From Bacillus sp. A301a_S52 (lineage in GTDB: Bacteria > Bacillota > Bacilli > Bacillales > Salisediminibacteriaceae), in NCBI GenBank assembly GCA_024701455.1, contig JABXYP010000001.1:2794001-2858000 (forward strand): a stretch of DNA of 64,000 bases, given 5' to 3'. This document shows, in pieces, positions 38,381 through 50,141 of the stretch (position 1 is the stretch's first letter; each line of letters starts with the position of its first letter). A program made the position numbers and the translations under genes. The notes under the pieces are model-generated. The model ran no database searches, had not been told where the DNA came from, and saw nothing but the letters and a program-made list of their open reading frames with translations.

Positions 38381-38779
38381 ATGTCAGCCCATTCACAAGA
38401 CAAACAGGAGCACACGGAGACTTATGCAGTAGGGGAAGATCGTCATACTCATCCTCACCAACAAGATATGAAAGATATGTGTCAGCATTATCATTTATAT
38501 TTTGTCCAAATTCAGATGATGGACGGATCGTTACATGAAGGCGTTATAGAAGAGGTAGACAATGAAGGCGTCACGTTACTTACACCATTTGAAGGAGATC
38601 ATCACTTTCCAGATGCTTCACGACAATTTGGCACGGGGATAGGAGGCTTTGGTACGTTTACTCCTTACGGTTTTGGCTATGGTCCATGGTACGGTGTCCC
38701 GTGGCGATTCCGCCGCTTTAGACGTCGTAGGTTCCCCTTTTATGGAATCGGAGGTTTTTATTTTCCTTTTTTCACTTAA
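38381..38779 (+). CDS. Unknown small protein with Gly/Phe/Arg-rich tail
   Basis: A 132-residue protein of three parts: a His/Asp/Glu-rich N terminus (residues 1-35), a short Sm-like or Hfq-like strand region (YFVQIQMMDGSLHEGVIEEV, then GVTLLTPFEGD), and a C-terminal tail of Gly, Phe, Tyr and Arg (GIGGFGTFTPYGFGYG and RFRRFRRRRFPF). The middle resembles a small beta domain that could bind RNA or peptide. AAAAGGAGGA precedes the ATG. Proteins with such tails are often spore-coat components; this is only a suggestion. The family is not recognised. Confidence 0.65.
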   Translation: MSAHSQDKQEHTETYAVGEDRHTHPHQQDMKDMCQHYHLYFVQIQMMDGSLHEGVIEEVDNEGVTLLTPFEGDHHFPDASRQFGTGIGGFGTFTPYGFGYGPWYGVPWRFRRFRRRRFPFYGIGGFYFPFFT

Positions 38780-38782
38780 AAG

Positions 38783-38824
38783 AAAGAGATCTGTCTACTT
38801 AAGCGTTGACAGGTCTCTCTTTTT
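38783..38824 (+). terminator. Terminator after the 132-residue protein gene
   Basis: AAAGAGA and TCTCTCTTT arms with an inner GTC/GAC pair; followed by TTTTTG. Confidence 0.7.
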
Positions 38825-38942
38825 GAAGTCTCCTCTCTTTTAATGAGAAGGCATGTCTTCTTAATTATTAACTTGTGCATTCTATCAACTCAATCGTTTA
38901 TACTTATTAGACCATCATGTCACAGGACAGAGGTAGATAATT

Positions 38943-39230
38943 GTGAAAATACGTGCTGAAGATTTACCAGAAAAAGAAAGAGCTCTCTTTCTTTCCATTC
39001 AAACGTTACCTCGTCATGAAAAGCAAACACTTTGGTCACTAATCCGTCTCTCCAATAAGGACCATATTTGTGTTGCTCCTCGTTTAACACCTGAGATTCA
39101 TCAATTAATCAAAAAAGGACTCGTCACGATTAATCCTAGCTTTCAGGCCCGTAATAAAATAAGTTTATTTATCCTAAGAAAAACACCGTTTTTAATGAAA
39201 AAGTTACAAGCCATAGGTCAGCAAAAATAG
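38943..39230 (+). CDS. Unknown small basic protein, 95 residues
   Basis: A GTG start is used, with AGAGGT nine or so bases upstream, which is a weak site. The product is mainly helical, basic at the C terminus (RNKISLFILRKTPFLMKKLQ), and contains HICVAPRLTPEIHQLIKKGLV, split here as HICVAPRLTPEIHQ and LIKKGLV, which reads like part of a winged helix: a helix followed by KKGLVTINP. I do not recognise a family. No terminator is seen directly after it. Confidence 0.55.
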   Translation: MKIRAEDLPEKERALFLSIQTLPRHEKQTLWSLIRLSNKDHICVAPRLTPEIHQLIKKGLVTINPSFQARNKISLFILRKTPFLMKKLQAIGQQK

Positions 39231-39337
39231 AAAAGTATGTTGCCCAAAATTTTTTTATCCTACTTGAGTTATTTCATAATTATGTTCTAAAAAAACAGGA
39301 ATGACTTGCAGTCAACTCCAATTAATATGCGGATGAT

Positions 39338-39488
39338 AAAACGAACCTTCAATCAGTGTGGGTTTTCGTCTTTTTACCACTAATTAGTAGTTGAATTAAT
39401 TAGGACATTAGCGTCCGTTATCTCCAAAATAGAGTTAGCTCTCCTCTTATTTTTGGGCGGGAGTTTTACCGACGGTTATCTGTGATAA
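39338..39488 (+). repeat. Dispersed palindromic repeat, copy E (full length)
   Basis: About 151 bases with both modules: ACGAACCTTCAATCAGTG, GGTTTTCGTC, CCACTAATTAG, then AATTAGGACATTAGCG, CCGTTATCTCC, AAATAGAG, GGGCGGGAG, ACCGACGG and TTATCTGTGATAAG. It lies in the gap between two plus-strand genes. Confidence 0.88.
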
Positions 39489-39715
39489 GAGTGACTGAAA
39501 CGTAATAAGACAACCCCCTAAGGATGAAGGACACAGTCATTATTCAATTTTGACAACTTAGTTTTGAATTATGACTTTCATTAGCTTATAATGGCTTTTT
39601 CATTTAGTATAAAACGTCTCTTTTAAGTGCTGATCATGAGTTTAATTTAAAGCGTGTTTAAGAATCTATTGTTATGGAAATACATTAACTAAACCTTATA
39701 AAAATAAATTCTTCA
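39489..39715. other. Intergenic region after repeat copy E
   Basis: AT-rich. No TPP riboswitch or other structured leader is seen before the thiamine-binding-family gene; only AAAGGAGG at 39716 is clear. Confidence 0.3.
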
Positions 39716-39731
39716 AAGGAGGAAATAATGC

Positions 39732-40025
39732 ATGCCATTGCTTGAAATTAGTGTTGTTCCTGTAGGTACTGCCACTGAAAGCTTTAGTCATGATGTAGAA
39801 AAGGCGATTTCGGTTATTGAACAAAATAATTTGAAATATCAGGTGACACCTACTTCCACAATTATTGAAGGAGACTTAGATAAATTGATGGATGTGGCGC
39901 AAGTGATTCACCTAAATGAGATTCAAAACGAGGCCAAGCGAGTAGTGACGACGATTAAAATTGACGATCGAACAGATAAAGCGATCTCTCTTGAAAGTCA
40001 AGTTAACAAAGTTTCAGGCCACTAA
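39732..40025 (+). CDS. MTH1187/YqgV-family thiamine-binding protein
   Basis: A 97-residue ferredoxin-like protein of the MTH1187 (DUF77) family, members of which bind thiamine in Bacillus (YqgV). It starts LEISVVPVGTATESFSHDV, contains YQVTPTSTIIEGDLDKL, and has VIHLNE before the last strand VVTTIKIDDR. A tetramer is usual. AAAGGAGG lies nine bases before the ATG; an overlapping ATG four bases earlier gives only a six-codon frame. No thiamine genes are adjacent. Confidence 0.9.
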   Translation: MPLLEISVVPVGTATESFSHDVEKAISVIEQNNLKYQVTPTSTIIEGDLDKLMDVAQVIHLNEIQNEAKRVVTTIKIDDRTDKAISLESQVNKVSGH

Positions 40026-40055
40026 TTGACCATTTACCTAGCAATAACAGAAAAG

Positions 40056-40095
40056 AAAAATCGGACTTAAGAATAAACTTAAGTCCGGTTTTTAT
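40056..40095. terminator. Bidirectional terminator between the YqgV-like gene and gltD
   Basis: AAAAATCGGACTTAAG pairs with CTTAAGTCCGGTTTTT (one mismatch) around a six-base loop, serving both convergent genes. Confidence 0.85.
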
Positions 40096-40108
40096 TAATC
40101 ACCTTGTA

Positions 40109-41596
40109 TTATGGTAAATTTGTCGTACCCATGAGATAACGATCACATTCTCGTGCTGCTCCGCGCCCTTCATTGATTGCCCACACGATTAAACTTTGTC
40201 CACGCCTCATATCACCAGCTGCAAAAACACCTTCTACATTCGTTGCATAGTGATCATAGTCTGCTTTAACAGTAGAGCGTTCCTCTGTTTCCACACCTAA
40301 CTGGTCGATTAATCCTTGCTCAGGTCCAGCAAAACCGATAGCTAATAGGACGAGATCCGCTGGCCATACTTTTTCACTTCCTGATATTTTGTTTCGAACT
40401 TTACGCCCGTTTTTATCAAATACTGTTTCTACATCTATTGTGTGGACTTCCTTTACATGGCCGTTTTCATCACCGACAAATTTTGTCGTCATGACCGCGT
40501 ATGCTCGAGGGTCTTTACCGAAGACAGCTTCTGCCTCTTTTTGACCGTACTCTATACGATGGATAACCGGCCATTGAGGCCATGGGTTATTGTTTTCATC
40601 TCTCGCTGTCCCTTTTCTATTGTAAATATCAAACTGAGTTAAGCTCTTACAGCCATGTCTCAGTGATGTGGCAAGACAATCTGTTCCTGTATCTCCCCCA
40701 CCGATGACAATCACATTTTTATCAGCTGCTGAAATGTAGTCACCATCTTCATGGTTTGAATCTAACAAGCTTTTTGTATTAGCGTGTAGGAAATCCATGG
40801 CATAATGAATCCCTTTAAGGTCACGCCCTTCAGCTGGAACATTTCGATGTACGGTAGCCCCACCGCATAGGATCGTCGCATCAAAATTGTCATTTAACTC
40901 TTCAGCCGTTATATCTTTGCCTACTTCAGTGTTAGTCACGAATTCGATGCCTTCTTTTTCAAGAATATCTACCCGGCGCTTCACCACATCATAAGGTAAT
41001 TTCATCTCGGGAATACCGTAAGTTAACAAACCACCGATACGGTCGTGACGCTCATAAACCGTCACTGAGTGCCCAGCTTTATTTAATTGAGCCGCCGCTG
41101 CTAGTCCAGCAGGACCTGAACCAACGACCGCTACTTTTTTTCCTGTACGTTTTTCTGGCGGTTCAGGGACTACCCATCCTTCTTCAAAGCCTTTTTCAAT
41201 AATAGAACGTTCCACGGTTCTAATAGCAACAGGAGGTTCATTAATACCCAGCACACAGGCCCCTTCACATGGTGCTGGACAAGCCATACCTGTAAATTCA
41301 GGAAAATTGTTCATTTCATGTTCTTTTTTCAACGCTTCTTTCCATTGGCCACGATAAACAAGATCATTCCATTCAGGTATTAAATGATAGACAGGACAGC
41401 CAGTCGTGGCACCGTCGATTTCCATCCCATGATGGCAAGTTGGAACGCCGCAATCCATGCAGCGCGCCCCTTGTTTTTTTAACTCTTCCTCTGACATCGG
41501 TTCTGTATAGTCTTCCCAATCCTTCGTCCGTTCAGAAGGGTGTCGTTCGTGATAAGACTGTCGTTGATATTCCATAAAGCCAGTCGGTTTTCCCAT
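40109..41596 (-). CDS. gltD: Glutamate synthase small subunit
   Basis: NADPH-oxidising beta subunit of glutamate synthase (called GltB in Bacillus subtilis). The N-terminal iron-sulfur region has [12 protein letters not shown] and [12 protein letters not shown]; then come the FAD motif [17 protein letters not shown] and the NADPH fold [14 protein letters not shown]. The 495-residue length is standard. It lies 16 bases after the large subunit, so it is cotranscribed. It feeds electrons from NADPH to the large subunit for ammonia assimilation. Confidence 0.96.
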   Translation of the reverse strand: MGKPTGFMEYQRQSYHERHPSERTKDWEDYTEPMSEEELKKQGARCMDCGVPTCHHGMEIDGATTGCPVYHLIPEWNDLVYRGQWKEALKKEHEMNNFPEFTGMACPAPCEGACVLGINEPPVAIRTVERSIIEKGFEEGWVVPEPPEKRTGKKVAVVGSGPAGLAAAAQLNKAGHSVTVYERHDRIGGLLTYGIPEMKLPYDVVKRRVDILEKEGIEFVTNTEVGKDITAEELNDNFDATILCGGATVHRNVPAEGRDLKGIHYAMDFLHANTKSLLDSNHEDGDYISAADKNVIVIGGGDTGTDCLATSLRHGCKSLTQFDIYNRKGTARDENNNPWPQWPVIHRIEYGQKEAEAVFGKDPRAYAVMTTKFVGDENGHVKEVHTIDVETVFDKNGRKVRNKISGSEKVWPADLVLLAIGFAGPEQGLIDQLGVETEERSTVKADYDHYATNVEGVFAAGDMRRGQSLIVWAINEGRGAARECDRYLMGTTNLP

Positions 41597-41612
41597 AGCA
41601 GATACCCTCCTT

Positions 41613-44600
41613 TTATTTCAATGCTTCCACAGCAATTTTACTTTCTTCAAAGGCAGTCATTTCTGCTTCATGCCGTTCTTTTCCTTCTTGCATGAGCTGT
41701 TTAATTCGGTTTTGTACTTGACGATAATCTTTAGGAATGATTTTTACAAACTTCTGCACCATCTCATCCCAATTTTTTAAGATATACGTTGCATGATCAC
41801 TGTACGTATGCTCAATATGGGTTTTGAGTGTATGATATAGTTTGTTGATCTCATCAGGGTCATGGAGTGATTCCAAATGAACTAGCTCATCATTACAACG
41901 AGAAGCAAAAGGCTCTTCACTGTCATCAAGGACGTAAGCAACTCCTCCAGACATCCCTGCTGCAAAGTTGCGGCCTGTTGGTCCAATAACGATGACTTCA
42001 CCACCTGTCATATATTCACACGCATGGTCTCCTACACCTTCAACTACTATTTTAGCGCCACTATTTCGTACACAGAAACGCTCACCGGCAATACCATTTA
42101 TATAAGCTTCACCGCTAGTAGCTCCATAAAAACATACATTACCTGCTACGACGTTTTCCTCTGATTTAAAGGTCCGCTTTCTCGATGGTCGAACGATAAT
42201 TTTCCCACCAGATAGCCCTTTTCCAACATAGTCATTGGCATCCCCTACAAGCTTTAATGACATACCTTGTGGAATAAAAGCACCGAAGCTTTGGCCGGCA
42301 GAACCTTTAAACGTAAGGCGAATAGTATCTTCCGGTAATCCTGCTAATCCATAACGGCGTGTCACTTCACTTCCGAGAATCGTACCCGTTACGCGGTTAA
42401 TATTGCGTATGGCAAACGTTCCTTTAACTGGTATTTTATCTTCTAATGCATCTTCACAGAAAGGAATAAGTTCCTGCATGTCCATTGAACTGTCTAAACC
42501 ATGATCTTGTTCGATAGATGCAAAACGAGTCACTTTATCTGTAACATCCGGTTGATGCAAGAGTGCTGATAAGTCCACACCTTTCGCTTTCCAATGGTTC
42601 ACAGCCTCATTCGTCTCTAAAATGTCAGTACGCCCCACCATCTCATTTAAGGAGCGGAATCCTAATTCAGCCATCAGTTCACGTGTTTCTTGCGCGATAA
42701 ACAGCATGAAGTTTTCTACATGATCGGCATTGCCCGGAAACTTTTTACGTAACTCTGGGTTTTGTGTTGCTACCCCTACAGGACAGGTATCAAGATGACA
42801 TACACGCATCATAACACAGCCTAGTACAACTAAAGGTGCTGTTGAGAAGCCATATTCTTCAGCTCCTAAAAGCGTCGCAATAATAACGTCACGTCCACTC
42901 ATCATCTTACCATCTGTTTCTACAACAATGCGGTCTCTTAAATGGTTGAGTAAAAGCGTTTGATGCGTTTCAGCTAAACCTATTTCCCATGGAAGGCCAG
43001 TATGCTTCAAGCTCGTTCTTGGTGCTGCACCTGTCCCGCCTTCGTAGCCACTGATTAACACGAGATCAGCTCGTCCTTTTGCTACCCCTGCAGCGATTGT
43101 ACCTACACCAGCAGCTGACACGAGTTTAACGCTGATTCGAGCTCGTGGATTTGCATTTTTCAAGTTATGAATGAGCTCCGCCAAGTCTTCAATTGAATAA
43201 ATATCATGGTGTGGGGGCGGTGAAATTAACTCTACTCCCGGTGTTGATCCGCGCACTTCTGCAATCCACGGATACACTTTTTTACCAGGAAGGTGCCCAC
43301 CTTCTCCGGGCTTTGCGCCTTGAGCAATTTTTATTTGAATTTCATCGGCATTGACTAGATAATGACTGTTCACACCGAAGCGGCCAGATGCCACTTGTTT
43401 AATAGCACTTCGCCTTAAATCGCCATTGTCATCTGGTGTAAACCGATCGATGTCCTCGCCGCCTTCACCACTATTACTTCGAGCTCCAATTCGGTTCATC
43501 GCAATGGCCAACGCTTCATGAGCTTCTTGACTTATAGCCCCATATGACATGGCTCCCGTCTTAAATCGTTTGCAAATCTCCTCAATTGGCTCAACATCTT
43601 CAATTGGGATCGGGTTCCGCTTTTTAAACGATAAAAGACCACGTAATGATTGAAGGTTGTTTTTCTCGTCAGTTAACAGCTTTGAATACTTCTTAAATGT
43701 CTCATAATTGTTCGTTCTACAAGCATGCTGGAGCAAATGAATCGTTTCAGGGTTGTAAGAATGGTCTTCCCCTTTTGCTCTGTATTGATAGTCATCCCCA
43801 GCTTCTAGTAGCTTAGCTGAGCCTCGATCTTCTCCAAAACCATTGACGTGTCTTAACAACGTTTCTTTTTCAATCATCTCAAGGTTAATACCACCAAGCT
43901 TTGATGATGTCCTGGTGAAATAGCTGTCAATTACCTCTTGTTGAATGCCAACAGCTTCAAAGATTTGTGCCCCTCTGTAGCTTTGAATCGTGGAGATTCC
44001 CATCTTAGAAAGCACTTTAATAACGCCGTCAGTGGCTCCTTTTACATAACGATTAATGGCATCATCTAAAGGCATGTCCAATTCGTCAACATCAATTAAA
44101 TGATTAACCGTATCAAAAGCCAAATACGGATTAATGGCTTCTGCACCGTATCCTAACAAAGTGGCAAAGTGATGCACTTCTCTCGCTTCACCTGATTCTA
44201 GTAATAAGCTCACTTTCGTACGCGTACCTTGTCGAATTAAATAATGATGTAAACCTGAAACAGCTAACAATGATGGAATAGCCGCCTTTTCAGTATTAAT
44301 CCCTCTATCAGAGAGAATGAGTAACGTTGCCCCATTCTGGACTTGTTTGTCTGCTTCTTTAAAAAGCTTATCCATAGCAGCTTTTAAGTGTCCATTGCCA
44401 CCTTCTGCCGTAAATAAGATCGGTAACGTGACAGCTTTAAATCCATCCATGTCTTGCTGTCGTAGGGTTTCAAGCTGATCGTTTCGTAATACTGGACTAT
44501 CGAGCCAAATATGACGACAGCTTTGAGAGTTAGCGTTAACTAAACTTCCTTCAGCACCGATTGTTGTTCCTACTTGAGTAATTAATTCCTCACGAATAGC

Positions 44601-46202
44601 ATCTATCGGAGGATTCGTTACTTGGGCAAACAATTGTTTAAAGTAATTATATAAAAGCTGTGGTTTTTTCGACAATACCGCAAGCGGCGAATCATAGCCC
44701 ATCGAGCCTACAGGATCTTTTCCTCCTGAAACGAGAGGCTTAATAATTTTATTTAATTCTTCAGTTGTATAACCAAAAGCAAGTTGATGATTAACGAGTT
44801 CATTTTTATCAGTAATCGTTTGAACTTCTTTTTGTTGGGGAAGTTCATCTAAACGAATAAGATTCTCTGAAAGCCATTCAGCGTATGGTTTTTCTTTTGC
44901 AATTTGGAGTTTAATCTCTTCATCAGGAATTATCTTACCTTGTTCCAAATCGACTAACAACATTTTGCCCGGCTTAAGACGATCTTTGTACAACACATCA
45001 TCAGAGAAAATATCGAGCGCACCTACTTCAGAACCTAAGACGATCAAGCCGTCTTTCGTGACGTAATATCTTGCAGGACGCAAGCCGTTCCGATCAAGAC
45101 AGGCACCGATCTGCTTACCATTCGTAAAAGCTACAGCTGCCGGTCCATCCCACGGTTCCATGAGAGTACTGTGATATTCATAAAAAGCACGCTTTTCAGG
45201 GTGGATAGTCGGATCATTTGCCCATGGTTCAGGCATCATCATCATTGCTGTATGAGCAAGTGAACGTCCGGATAAGTGCAGGAATTCAAAAGCATTATCA
45301 AACATCGAAGAATCACTGCCATCTTTATCAATTATAGGAAGGATTTTATCTAAATCTTCTTGACTGAAATAGTCAGACTGGCAGAGTTGTTCTCTTGCTC
45401 GCATCCAATTGACATTTCCACGAATGGTATTAAACTCACCATTATGAATGGTATAGCGATTTGGATGTGATCGTTTCCAGCTAGGGAACGTATTTGTACT
45501 AAACCGTGAATGCACAAACGCCATAGCTGTTTTAAAGTCGGGATGGTTTAAATCAATATAAAATGAATCCAATTGTTCCGGGATCAACATTCCTTTATAA
45601 ACCACTGTTCTTGTAGATAGGCTAGTGAAATAAAAATCATTTGTATCACTGGATCGAGCTACTTCAATTTCAGTCCGTTTTCGAATTATATACAGACGTC
45701 TTTCAAAATCATCTTGACCCTTTACTTTGTCAGAAGGGAGAATAACCACTTGCCTGATATACGGTTTTGTCTTTTTCGCTTCTTTACCTACAAACGAATC
45801 GTTTACAGGCACCGTACGCCAGCCAAGGATTTTCTGGCCCTCTTCCTCTACAATTTTCTCAAAGATTTGTCTGCTTTTTTTCCGGCTTTTATGGTCTTGA
45901 GGAAAAAAAATCATTCCTAAGCCATAACTACCTTCAGAAGGAAGTTCAAGATCCTCTTTATGAAACTGTTTCTCAAAAAAACGATGTGGAATTTGTGTAA
46001 GGATTCCTGCACCGTCGCCGGTACTGACATCTGCTGATTGTCCTCCCCGGTGCTCTAAGTTACATAAAATCGTAATCGCATTTTGAACGATATCATGCGA
46101 TTTCGTTCCATCAATATGGGCGATCATACCAATTCCACAGGCTTCATGTTCAAAATCTGGGTGGTACAGCCCCTGCGGTAATGGCGTTCTTGGATGTTTC
46201 AT
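41613..46202 (-). CDS. gltB: Glutamate synthase large subunit
   Basis: Alpha subunit (GltA in Bacillus subtilis) that makes two glutamates from glutamine and 2-oxoglutarate. Domains in order: a class II amidotransferase whose nucleophile Cys ([12 protein letters not shown]) follows a propeptide of 21 residues, a central domain, the FMN/3Fe-4S synthase domain with [19 protein letters not shown] and [15 protein letters not shown], and the C-terminal GXGXG beta-helix ([20 protein letters not shown]). The start at 46202 is set by AAGGAGGAG ten bases upstream. The 1529 residues are full length. No gltC regulator is adjacent. Confidence 0.97.
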   Translation of the reverse strand: MKHPRTPLPQGLYHPDFEHEACGIGMIAHIDGTKSHDIVQNAITILCNLEHRGGQSADVSTGDGAGILTQIPHRFFEKQFHKEDLELPSEGSYGLGMIFFPQDHKSRKKSRQIFEKIVEEEGQKILGWRTVPVNDSFVGKEAKKTKPYIRQVVILPSDKVKGQDDFERRLYIIRKRTEIEVARSSDTNDFYFTSLSTRTVVYKGMLIPEQLDSFYIDLNHPDFKTAMAFVHSRFSTNTFPSWKRSHPNRYTIHNGEFNTIRGNVNWMRAREQLCQSDYFSQEDLDKILPIIDKDGSDSSMFDNAFEFLHLSGRSLAHTAMMMMPEPWANDPTIHPEKRAFYEYHSTLMEPWDGPAAVAFTNGKQIGACLDRNGLRPARYYVTKDGLIVLGSEVGALDIFSDDVLYKDRLKPGKMLLVDLEQGKIIPDEEIKLQIAKEKPYAEWLSENLIRLDELPQQKEVQTITDKNELVNHQLAFGYTTEELNKIIKPLVSGGKDPVGSMGYDSPLAVLSKKPQLLYNYFKQLFAQVTNPPIDAIREELITQVGTTIGAEGSLVNANSQSCRHIWLDSPVLRNDQLETLRQQDMDGFKAVTLPILFTAEGGNGHLKAAMDKLFKEADKQVQNGATLLILSDRGINTEKAAIPSLLAVSGLHHYLIRQGTRTKVSLLLESGEAREVHHFATLLGYGAEAINPYLAFDTVNHLIDVDELDMPLDDAINRYVKGATDGVIKVLSKMGISTIQSYRGAQIFEAVGIQQEVIDSYFTRTSSKLGGINLEMIEKETLLRHVNGFGEDRGSAKLLEAGDDYQYRAKGEDHSYNPETIHLLQHACRTNNYETFKKYSKLLTDEKNNLQSLRGLLSFKKRNPIPIEDVEPIEEICKRFKTGAMSYGAISQEAHEALAIAMNRIGARSNSGEGGEDIDRFTPDDNGDLRRSAIKQVASGRFGVNSHYLVNADEIQIKIAQGAKPGEGGHLPGKKVYPWIAEVRGSTPGVELISPPPHHDIYSIEDLAELIHNLKNANPRARISVKLVSAAGVGTIAAGVAKGRADLVLISGYEGGTGAAPRTSLKHTGLPWEIGLAETHQTLLLNHLRDRIVVETDGKMMSGRDVIIATLLGAEEYGFSTAPLVVLGCVMMRVCHLDTCPVGVATQNPELRKKFPGNADHVENFMLFIAQETRELMAELGFRSLNEMVGRTDILETNEAVNHWKAKGVDLSALLHQPDVTDKVTRFASIEQDHGLDSSMDMQELIPFCEDALEDKIPVKGTFAIRNINRVTGTILGSEVTRRYGLAGLPEDTIRLTFKGSAGQSFGAFIPQGMSLKLVGDANDYVGKGLSGGKIIVRPSRKRTFKSEENVVAGNVCFYGATSGEAYINGIAGERFCVRNSGAKIVVEGVGDHACEYMTGGEVIVIGPTGRNFAAGMSGGVAYVLDDSEEPFASRCNDELVHLESLHDPDEINKLYHTLKTHIEHTYSDHATYILKNWDEMVQKFVKIIPKDYRQVQNRIKQLMQEGKERHEAEMTAFEESKIAVEALK

Positions 46203-46751
46203 AATTGCGCTCCTCCTTAACTTCAAATCTTTCTTAACTACTTGGTTAATAAATCTATCAAACTTTCCTATTTAAAACAAGCTTATGACTGTTTTAAATA
46301 TTTTGATAAGTGTATCATTATTTTGTAAAGAATTCTAACCTTCCTTATTAAAAAAATGATGCAAATATTGTATAAGCTTCTTAACTCATGTATTTGAATT
46401 AATGTCACCATATAAAGCACGCCCACCTATAACACGAGCCTTCAGCTAAATGATATGATAACCTTTTGCATCAGGGAATCTTCAGAAGTTGCTAATTCTC
46501 CTGAAGTTACAGTCTTTTACTACAGTTCTTAATTAAGTAGAGGACATATGATATCGTTTTGTTATCATACTCAACTTTCAAGGTTGAACATCTAATTTGC
46601 GAAATTGACTTTTATTTGTGTATTAAATTGAGATACTATAATATCATAATTAGCAGTAAATTGCTCACTCCTTTATGATTATTCTAAATTTTTATAAAAT
46701 AACAAAAACTTCTCTGCAAATTATTATTACTCATAATAAGGAGGCCAGTCA
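46203..46751. other. Upstream region of the glt operon
   Basis: A divergent, AT-rich region that must hold the glt promoter and that of the DUF456 gene. At 46431-46460, AACACGAGCCTTCAGC resembles the left end of the dispersed repeat, too degenerate to call a copy. No GltC or TnrA site could be assigned with confidence. Confidence 0.3.
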
Positions 46752-47237
46752 ATGGATTTTTTTGTTTGGGTTTTGATCATTTTACTATTTGCCGGTAGTT
46801 TCATTGGCCTTTTTTATCCCATTATCCCAGCTATATTACTCGTTTGGTTAGGGGTTTTAGCCGGACATTTTTTTATAAGTAATATTATAATTTCTTGGTG
46901 GACGTGGAGCTCTCTTTTAGTCATCACAGTCGCCATTTTTATCGCTGATTATATAGCAAGTATGTATTTTATTAACAAATATGGTGCCTCTTTATTAGGG
47001 AAACGGGCTGCCACAATCGGTCTTATTGGTGGTAGTTTTATTATACCCCCCTTTGGTATTTTTATCGTTCCGTTCACTGCCGTTTTCTTGATAGAATACA
47101 TGCAAAATCACTCTATGAAGCAGTCAGGGAGAATTGCTGTCGGAACATTACTTGGCTTTATTTCGAGCACTATAGTCAAAGCCTTTCTCCACCTTCTTAT
47201 CATCATTATTTTTTTAGTGGATGCTTTATTATTTTAG
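46752..47237 (+). CDS. DUF456-family membrane protein (YqgC-like)
   Basis: A 161-residue integral membrane protein with five or so helices. The start FAGSFIGLFYPIIPAILLVWLG, split here as FAGSFIGLFYPI and IPAILLVWLG, the central ADYIASMYFINKYGASLLGKRA and IIPPFGIFIVPFTAVFLIEY are the conserved DUF456 elements. No function is known for the family. AAGGAGGCC precedes the ATG. It is transcribed alone. Confidence 0.88.
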   Translation: MDFFVWVLIILLFAGSFIGLFYPIIPAILLVWLGVLAGHFFISNIIISWWTWSSLLVITVAIFIADYIASMYFINKYGASLLGKRAATIGLIGGSFIIPPFGIFIVPFTAVFLIEYMQNHSMKQSGRIAVGTLLGFISSTIVKAFLHLLIIIIFLVDALLF

Positions 47238-47456
47238 GTAATAAGCCGTTATATCGTTAAAATACACGGAAAGGATAAGTTTTAATCGTTGATGTAGAAT
47301 TGAAGAAACGATCCAGTTACCATATGGACAATATGACAAAAACCTTAGTCTAACCTATCACAAGAAGGCCCTTTCTCACGATCAATGTTGTCCTGTTATG
47401 ACATGATGGTCTTTTTATACATCGGTAGCACCATGATTAGTAAAACTTGACCATAC

Positions 47457-47485
47457 AAAAAGAGACTTTTTTAAAGTCTCTTTTT
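47457..47485. terminator. Bidirectional terminator before the membrane hydrolase
   Basis: AAAAAGAGACTTT and AAAGTCTCTTTTT pair around a short T-rich loop. It ends the minus-strand hydrolase gene and could also stop the DUF456 transcript. Confidence 0.8.
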
Positions 47486-47536
47486 CGTCATATTCCCTAT
47501 AGTGTTTTACCCAGGACTTAGTCATTACCTTATCAC

Positions 47537-49783
47537 TTATTCAGATTCATTAAACCCAATGTTATCCAACATCAGCTTTCCTGGCCCTTCAGAAAAATAA
47601 AGTGTGATCGTTGTAACATCTTCAAGTTCTATTTCTGGCGCTTGTTCATAAAAAGCATCAAGCGGCAGTTCATAGTTTTGAAAAACGGGTTCAGCAGCTT
47701 CTTCATATTTTCCTTCCCGCATAATCTCATCAAACCATGGGTTAATCGTATATTGAGTAAAAATTGATGGCTGAATACTTTTAAACTGGTCCATAGCTAC
47801 GCGGGTCGATGTACCATCGCTCATCAGAAGTTCCACTTCTACTCGAGGCACTTGAGAAAAATCATGTGACGCCTCATCTAAATCTCTATCCATATTAGCC
47901 ATAGACAGCATCATTGACTCAAAATCGTGTTCACTTAATGTCTCTCGTAAACTTTCATCTAACGACATAACATAATGAGCATTATCCTCCCATTCAAAGA
48001 CCATCCCTTTCGACCTTTTAGTATTTCCAGCTCGATTGACAGATGATTCAATTTCCCAGCTTTCAAAGCCTATTCCCTCAGCAATGATGTACTGTGAGAG
48101 TACTGTTTTGTTATTGCTTTCATTGTAATCAACAAGAGGATAAAAATTCGCATCTTCGTACCTTGTTACGTATTGCGTATTAGGGAGCCAATCCTTTCCA
48201 TATCTAGCATCTTTAAAAAGTGGCGTGTATTGATCATTTCCATTTAAAGTCGTTTCAAGAAAGGCTGATATATACACTTTTGCCACTTCTCGTTGCTCTT
48301 CTGCTGACATTAGCTGCTGTCTATTTAAAAACAGTCCCCCTGGTAAGCGCATGTCCATACGCCCCCAATCGGTGTTAAATTGGCTATGATTGGCTTCAGC
48401 AATATACACGCCTGCTTTAAATAAGTCAGTATCATCAGGTATAACCACTCTACTATATTGCCGATCGCCATGATAATTATGAACATCGCCATCACGGGCA
48501 CCATGTAAAGTCAAATAGGAGACATTTGCTGGTTCGGCACGCATATCATCAACTTGTGTATCTGTAGGTGCAATAGCAATAACAGACTTCACATCAATCG
48601 CGGTCATCCCTTCCACCGATTCATCTTCGCTAAACCATCGTTCGTAGTCAGCTACCATTGCAACAGCCTGTCCACCACGCGAATGGCCTATGAGTGATAC
48701 TCGCTGTAAATCAACTTTTTCAAAAAAGGGATTATTAACCGTTTCATTTAAGCGCTGAATTTCCAGTAAGTGTTGCATTAACATCCAAGCACGCAACGTC
48801 ATATCTTCGTTTGGAATACCTGTCCAATTAGAATAATTTAAAAAATTTTGATCCACTGATACAGCAATGTATCCCCTACTTGCAAGAAGTTCTCCTAAAT
48901 AACTGTAACCAGAATCAGAAAAATACTCCATGCTGTGATTACCGTGTACGATAAGAACAAGGGGGAATGTGCCTTCTCCTTCCGGCATCCATACCCGCCC
49001 GTTTAATGGCAAAGCCGTTTCATCAAATCCCCAGAAAAACTCCCGATAGTCTTTCCATTCATTAATAAATTGAGAAGCATCCACTGAGTTGGAAACGATG
49101 TCTACATCCTCATTAAAAGTATCTCGCTGCTTATCTTCACCATTTCCATATGAAAAGCTTTTAAAAGGATATCCACCTTCATCTGCCGGATTCGGGACGG
49201 CTAACGGCGTAATATAGTCCTTTTCACTGAAAGTGGGGGTGATACTATCATAGTCAATTGTTGGCGACCAAAGGAAAATAAATAAAATATAGGCTAAAGG
49301 AAACATTATTAGTATTAATTTCTTAGGTATCGACCAGACTTTATGAAAAATGGCTACTAATATAAGCCCGAGGCATAAGGCCACCCCCATCCATACGGCT
49401 GTTATAACCCCTGAGAACAACGCACCCAAGTTGGCTTCTGATAAAATATAATACGTTAAGGCACTACTATAACCTAATGCAGCTAGAAACAACCGAGGAA
49501 GGGGAAAATACAAAAGACTCAGTAAAAATCCGCCTAGAAACGTCACTGTAAAAAATACAACTGTATGTAAAGTCATATAAACGACTAAGTCTATCACCAT
49601 CCCAAATCCGGAAGGTGTTCCTAGCCCCCCTATTATAAGTGATATACTTGATATAACCCATAATCCTACAATCATTAACACGAGTTTTTTGTCATATGCT
49701 GCTGTTTTCGCACCTCGATACTTTAACCATCTAAAGAAACGACTAACGGCGTTTTGGTGTTTTTGCTCACTCTCTATCAGCAT
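47537..49783 (-). CDS. Membrane-anchored alpha/beta hydrolase
   Basis: A 748-residue protein. The first 190 residues carry five or so transmembrane helices; the rest lies outside the membrane. The hydrolase domain has the oxyanion-type LVLIVHGNHSMEYF, the nucleophile elbow GHSRGGQAV, and a late EANHSQFNTDWGR that supplies the histidine. A C-terminal domain of about 200 residues looks like a beta-rich accessory domain (VTTITLYFSEGPGKLMLDNIGF, split here as VTTITLYFSEG and PGKLMLDNIGF). The fold resembles PET-hydrolase-like esterases or chlorophyllase. GAGGAG precedes the ATG. The substrate is unknown. Confidence 0.85.
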   Translation of the reverse strand: MLIESEQKHQNAVSRFFRWLKYRGAKTAAYDKKLVLMIVGLWVISSISLIIGGLGTPSGFGMVIDLVVYMTLHTVVFFTVTFLGGFLLSLLYFPLPRLFLAALGYSSALTYYILSEANLGALFSGVITAVWMGVALCLGLILVAIFHKVWSIPKKLILIMFPLAYILFIFLWSPTIDYDSITPTFSEKDYITPLAVPNPADEGGYPFKSFSYGNGEDKQRDTFNEDVDIVSNSVDASQFINEWKDYREFFWGFDETALPLNGRVWMPEGEGTFPLVLIVHGNHSMEYFSDSGYSYLGELLASRGYIAVSVDQNFLNYSNWTGIPNEDMTLRAWMLMQHLLEIQRLNETVNNPFFEKVDLQRVSLIGHSRGGQAVAMVADYERWFSEDESVEGMTAIDVKSVIAIAPTDTQVDDMRAEPANVSYLTLHGARDGDVHNYHGDRQYSRVVIPDDTDLFKAGVYIAEANHSQFNTDWGRMDMRLPGGLFLNRQQLMSAEEQREVAKVYISAFLETTLNGNDQYTPLFKDARYGKDWLPNTQYVTRYEDANFYPLVDYNESNNKTVLSQYIIAEGIGFESWEIESSVNRAGNTKRSKGMVFEWEDNAHYVMSLDESLRETLSEHDFESMMLSMANMDRDLDEASHDFSQVPRVEVELLMSDGTSTRVAMDQFKSIQPSIFTQYTINPWFDEIMREGKYEEAAEPVFQNYELPLDAFYEQAPEIELEDVTTITLYFSEGPGKLMLDNIGFNESE

Positions 49784-50020
49784 GCTTTTCTCCTCACGAA
49801 CGGCTAGTTATTCAGTCCATTTAGACTGTTTATTTCTCTTTATTTTTAAGAAACATATGCTTGTCTGATTTAACATTATAACAAACCTATTCTCTATCCT
49901 ACAGTTACAACCTTCTTTTTTTAAGAAAAATTTTAAAAATGATTATTTACTACTTCAACAAATGAAAAACTGCCATATTTAAGACATCATTCCTAAATAA
50001 TATCTACCATTTTTTTCACA
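49784..50020. other. Intergenic region before repeat copy F
   Basis: AT-rich region containing the promoter of the membrane hydrolase on the minus strand. Nothing else is supported. Confidence 0.3.
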
Positions 50021-50141
50021 AAACAACCTTCAATCAATGGGAGTAGAGTTTATTAGAACATTAGCGTCCGTTAGCTCCCGCCTAAATAGCTCTGCTCTCT
50101 ATTTTGAGCTGGGAGTTTTACGGATGCTTATCTATGATAAA
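50021..50141 (+). repeat. Dispersed palindromic repeat, copy F
   Basis: About 121 bases: AAACAACCTTCAATCA, then ATTAGAACATTAGCG, CCGTTAGCTCCCGCC, CTCTATTTTGAGCTGGGAG, ACGGATGCTTATCTATGAT. The left module is shortened. Its last A-rich bases form the T run of the neighbouring minus-strand terminator. Confidence 0.88.

Noticed and set aside
46431-46470. An eleventh repeat copy in front of gltB
   Set aside because: Only AACACGAGCCTTCAGC resembles the left end, and no right module follows.
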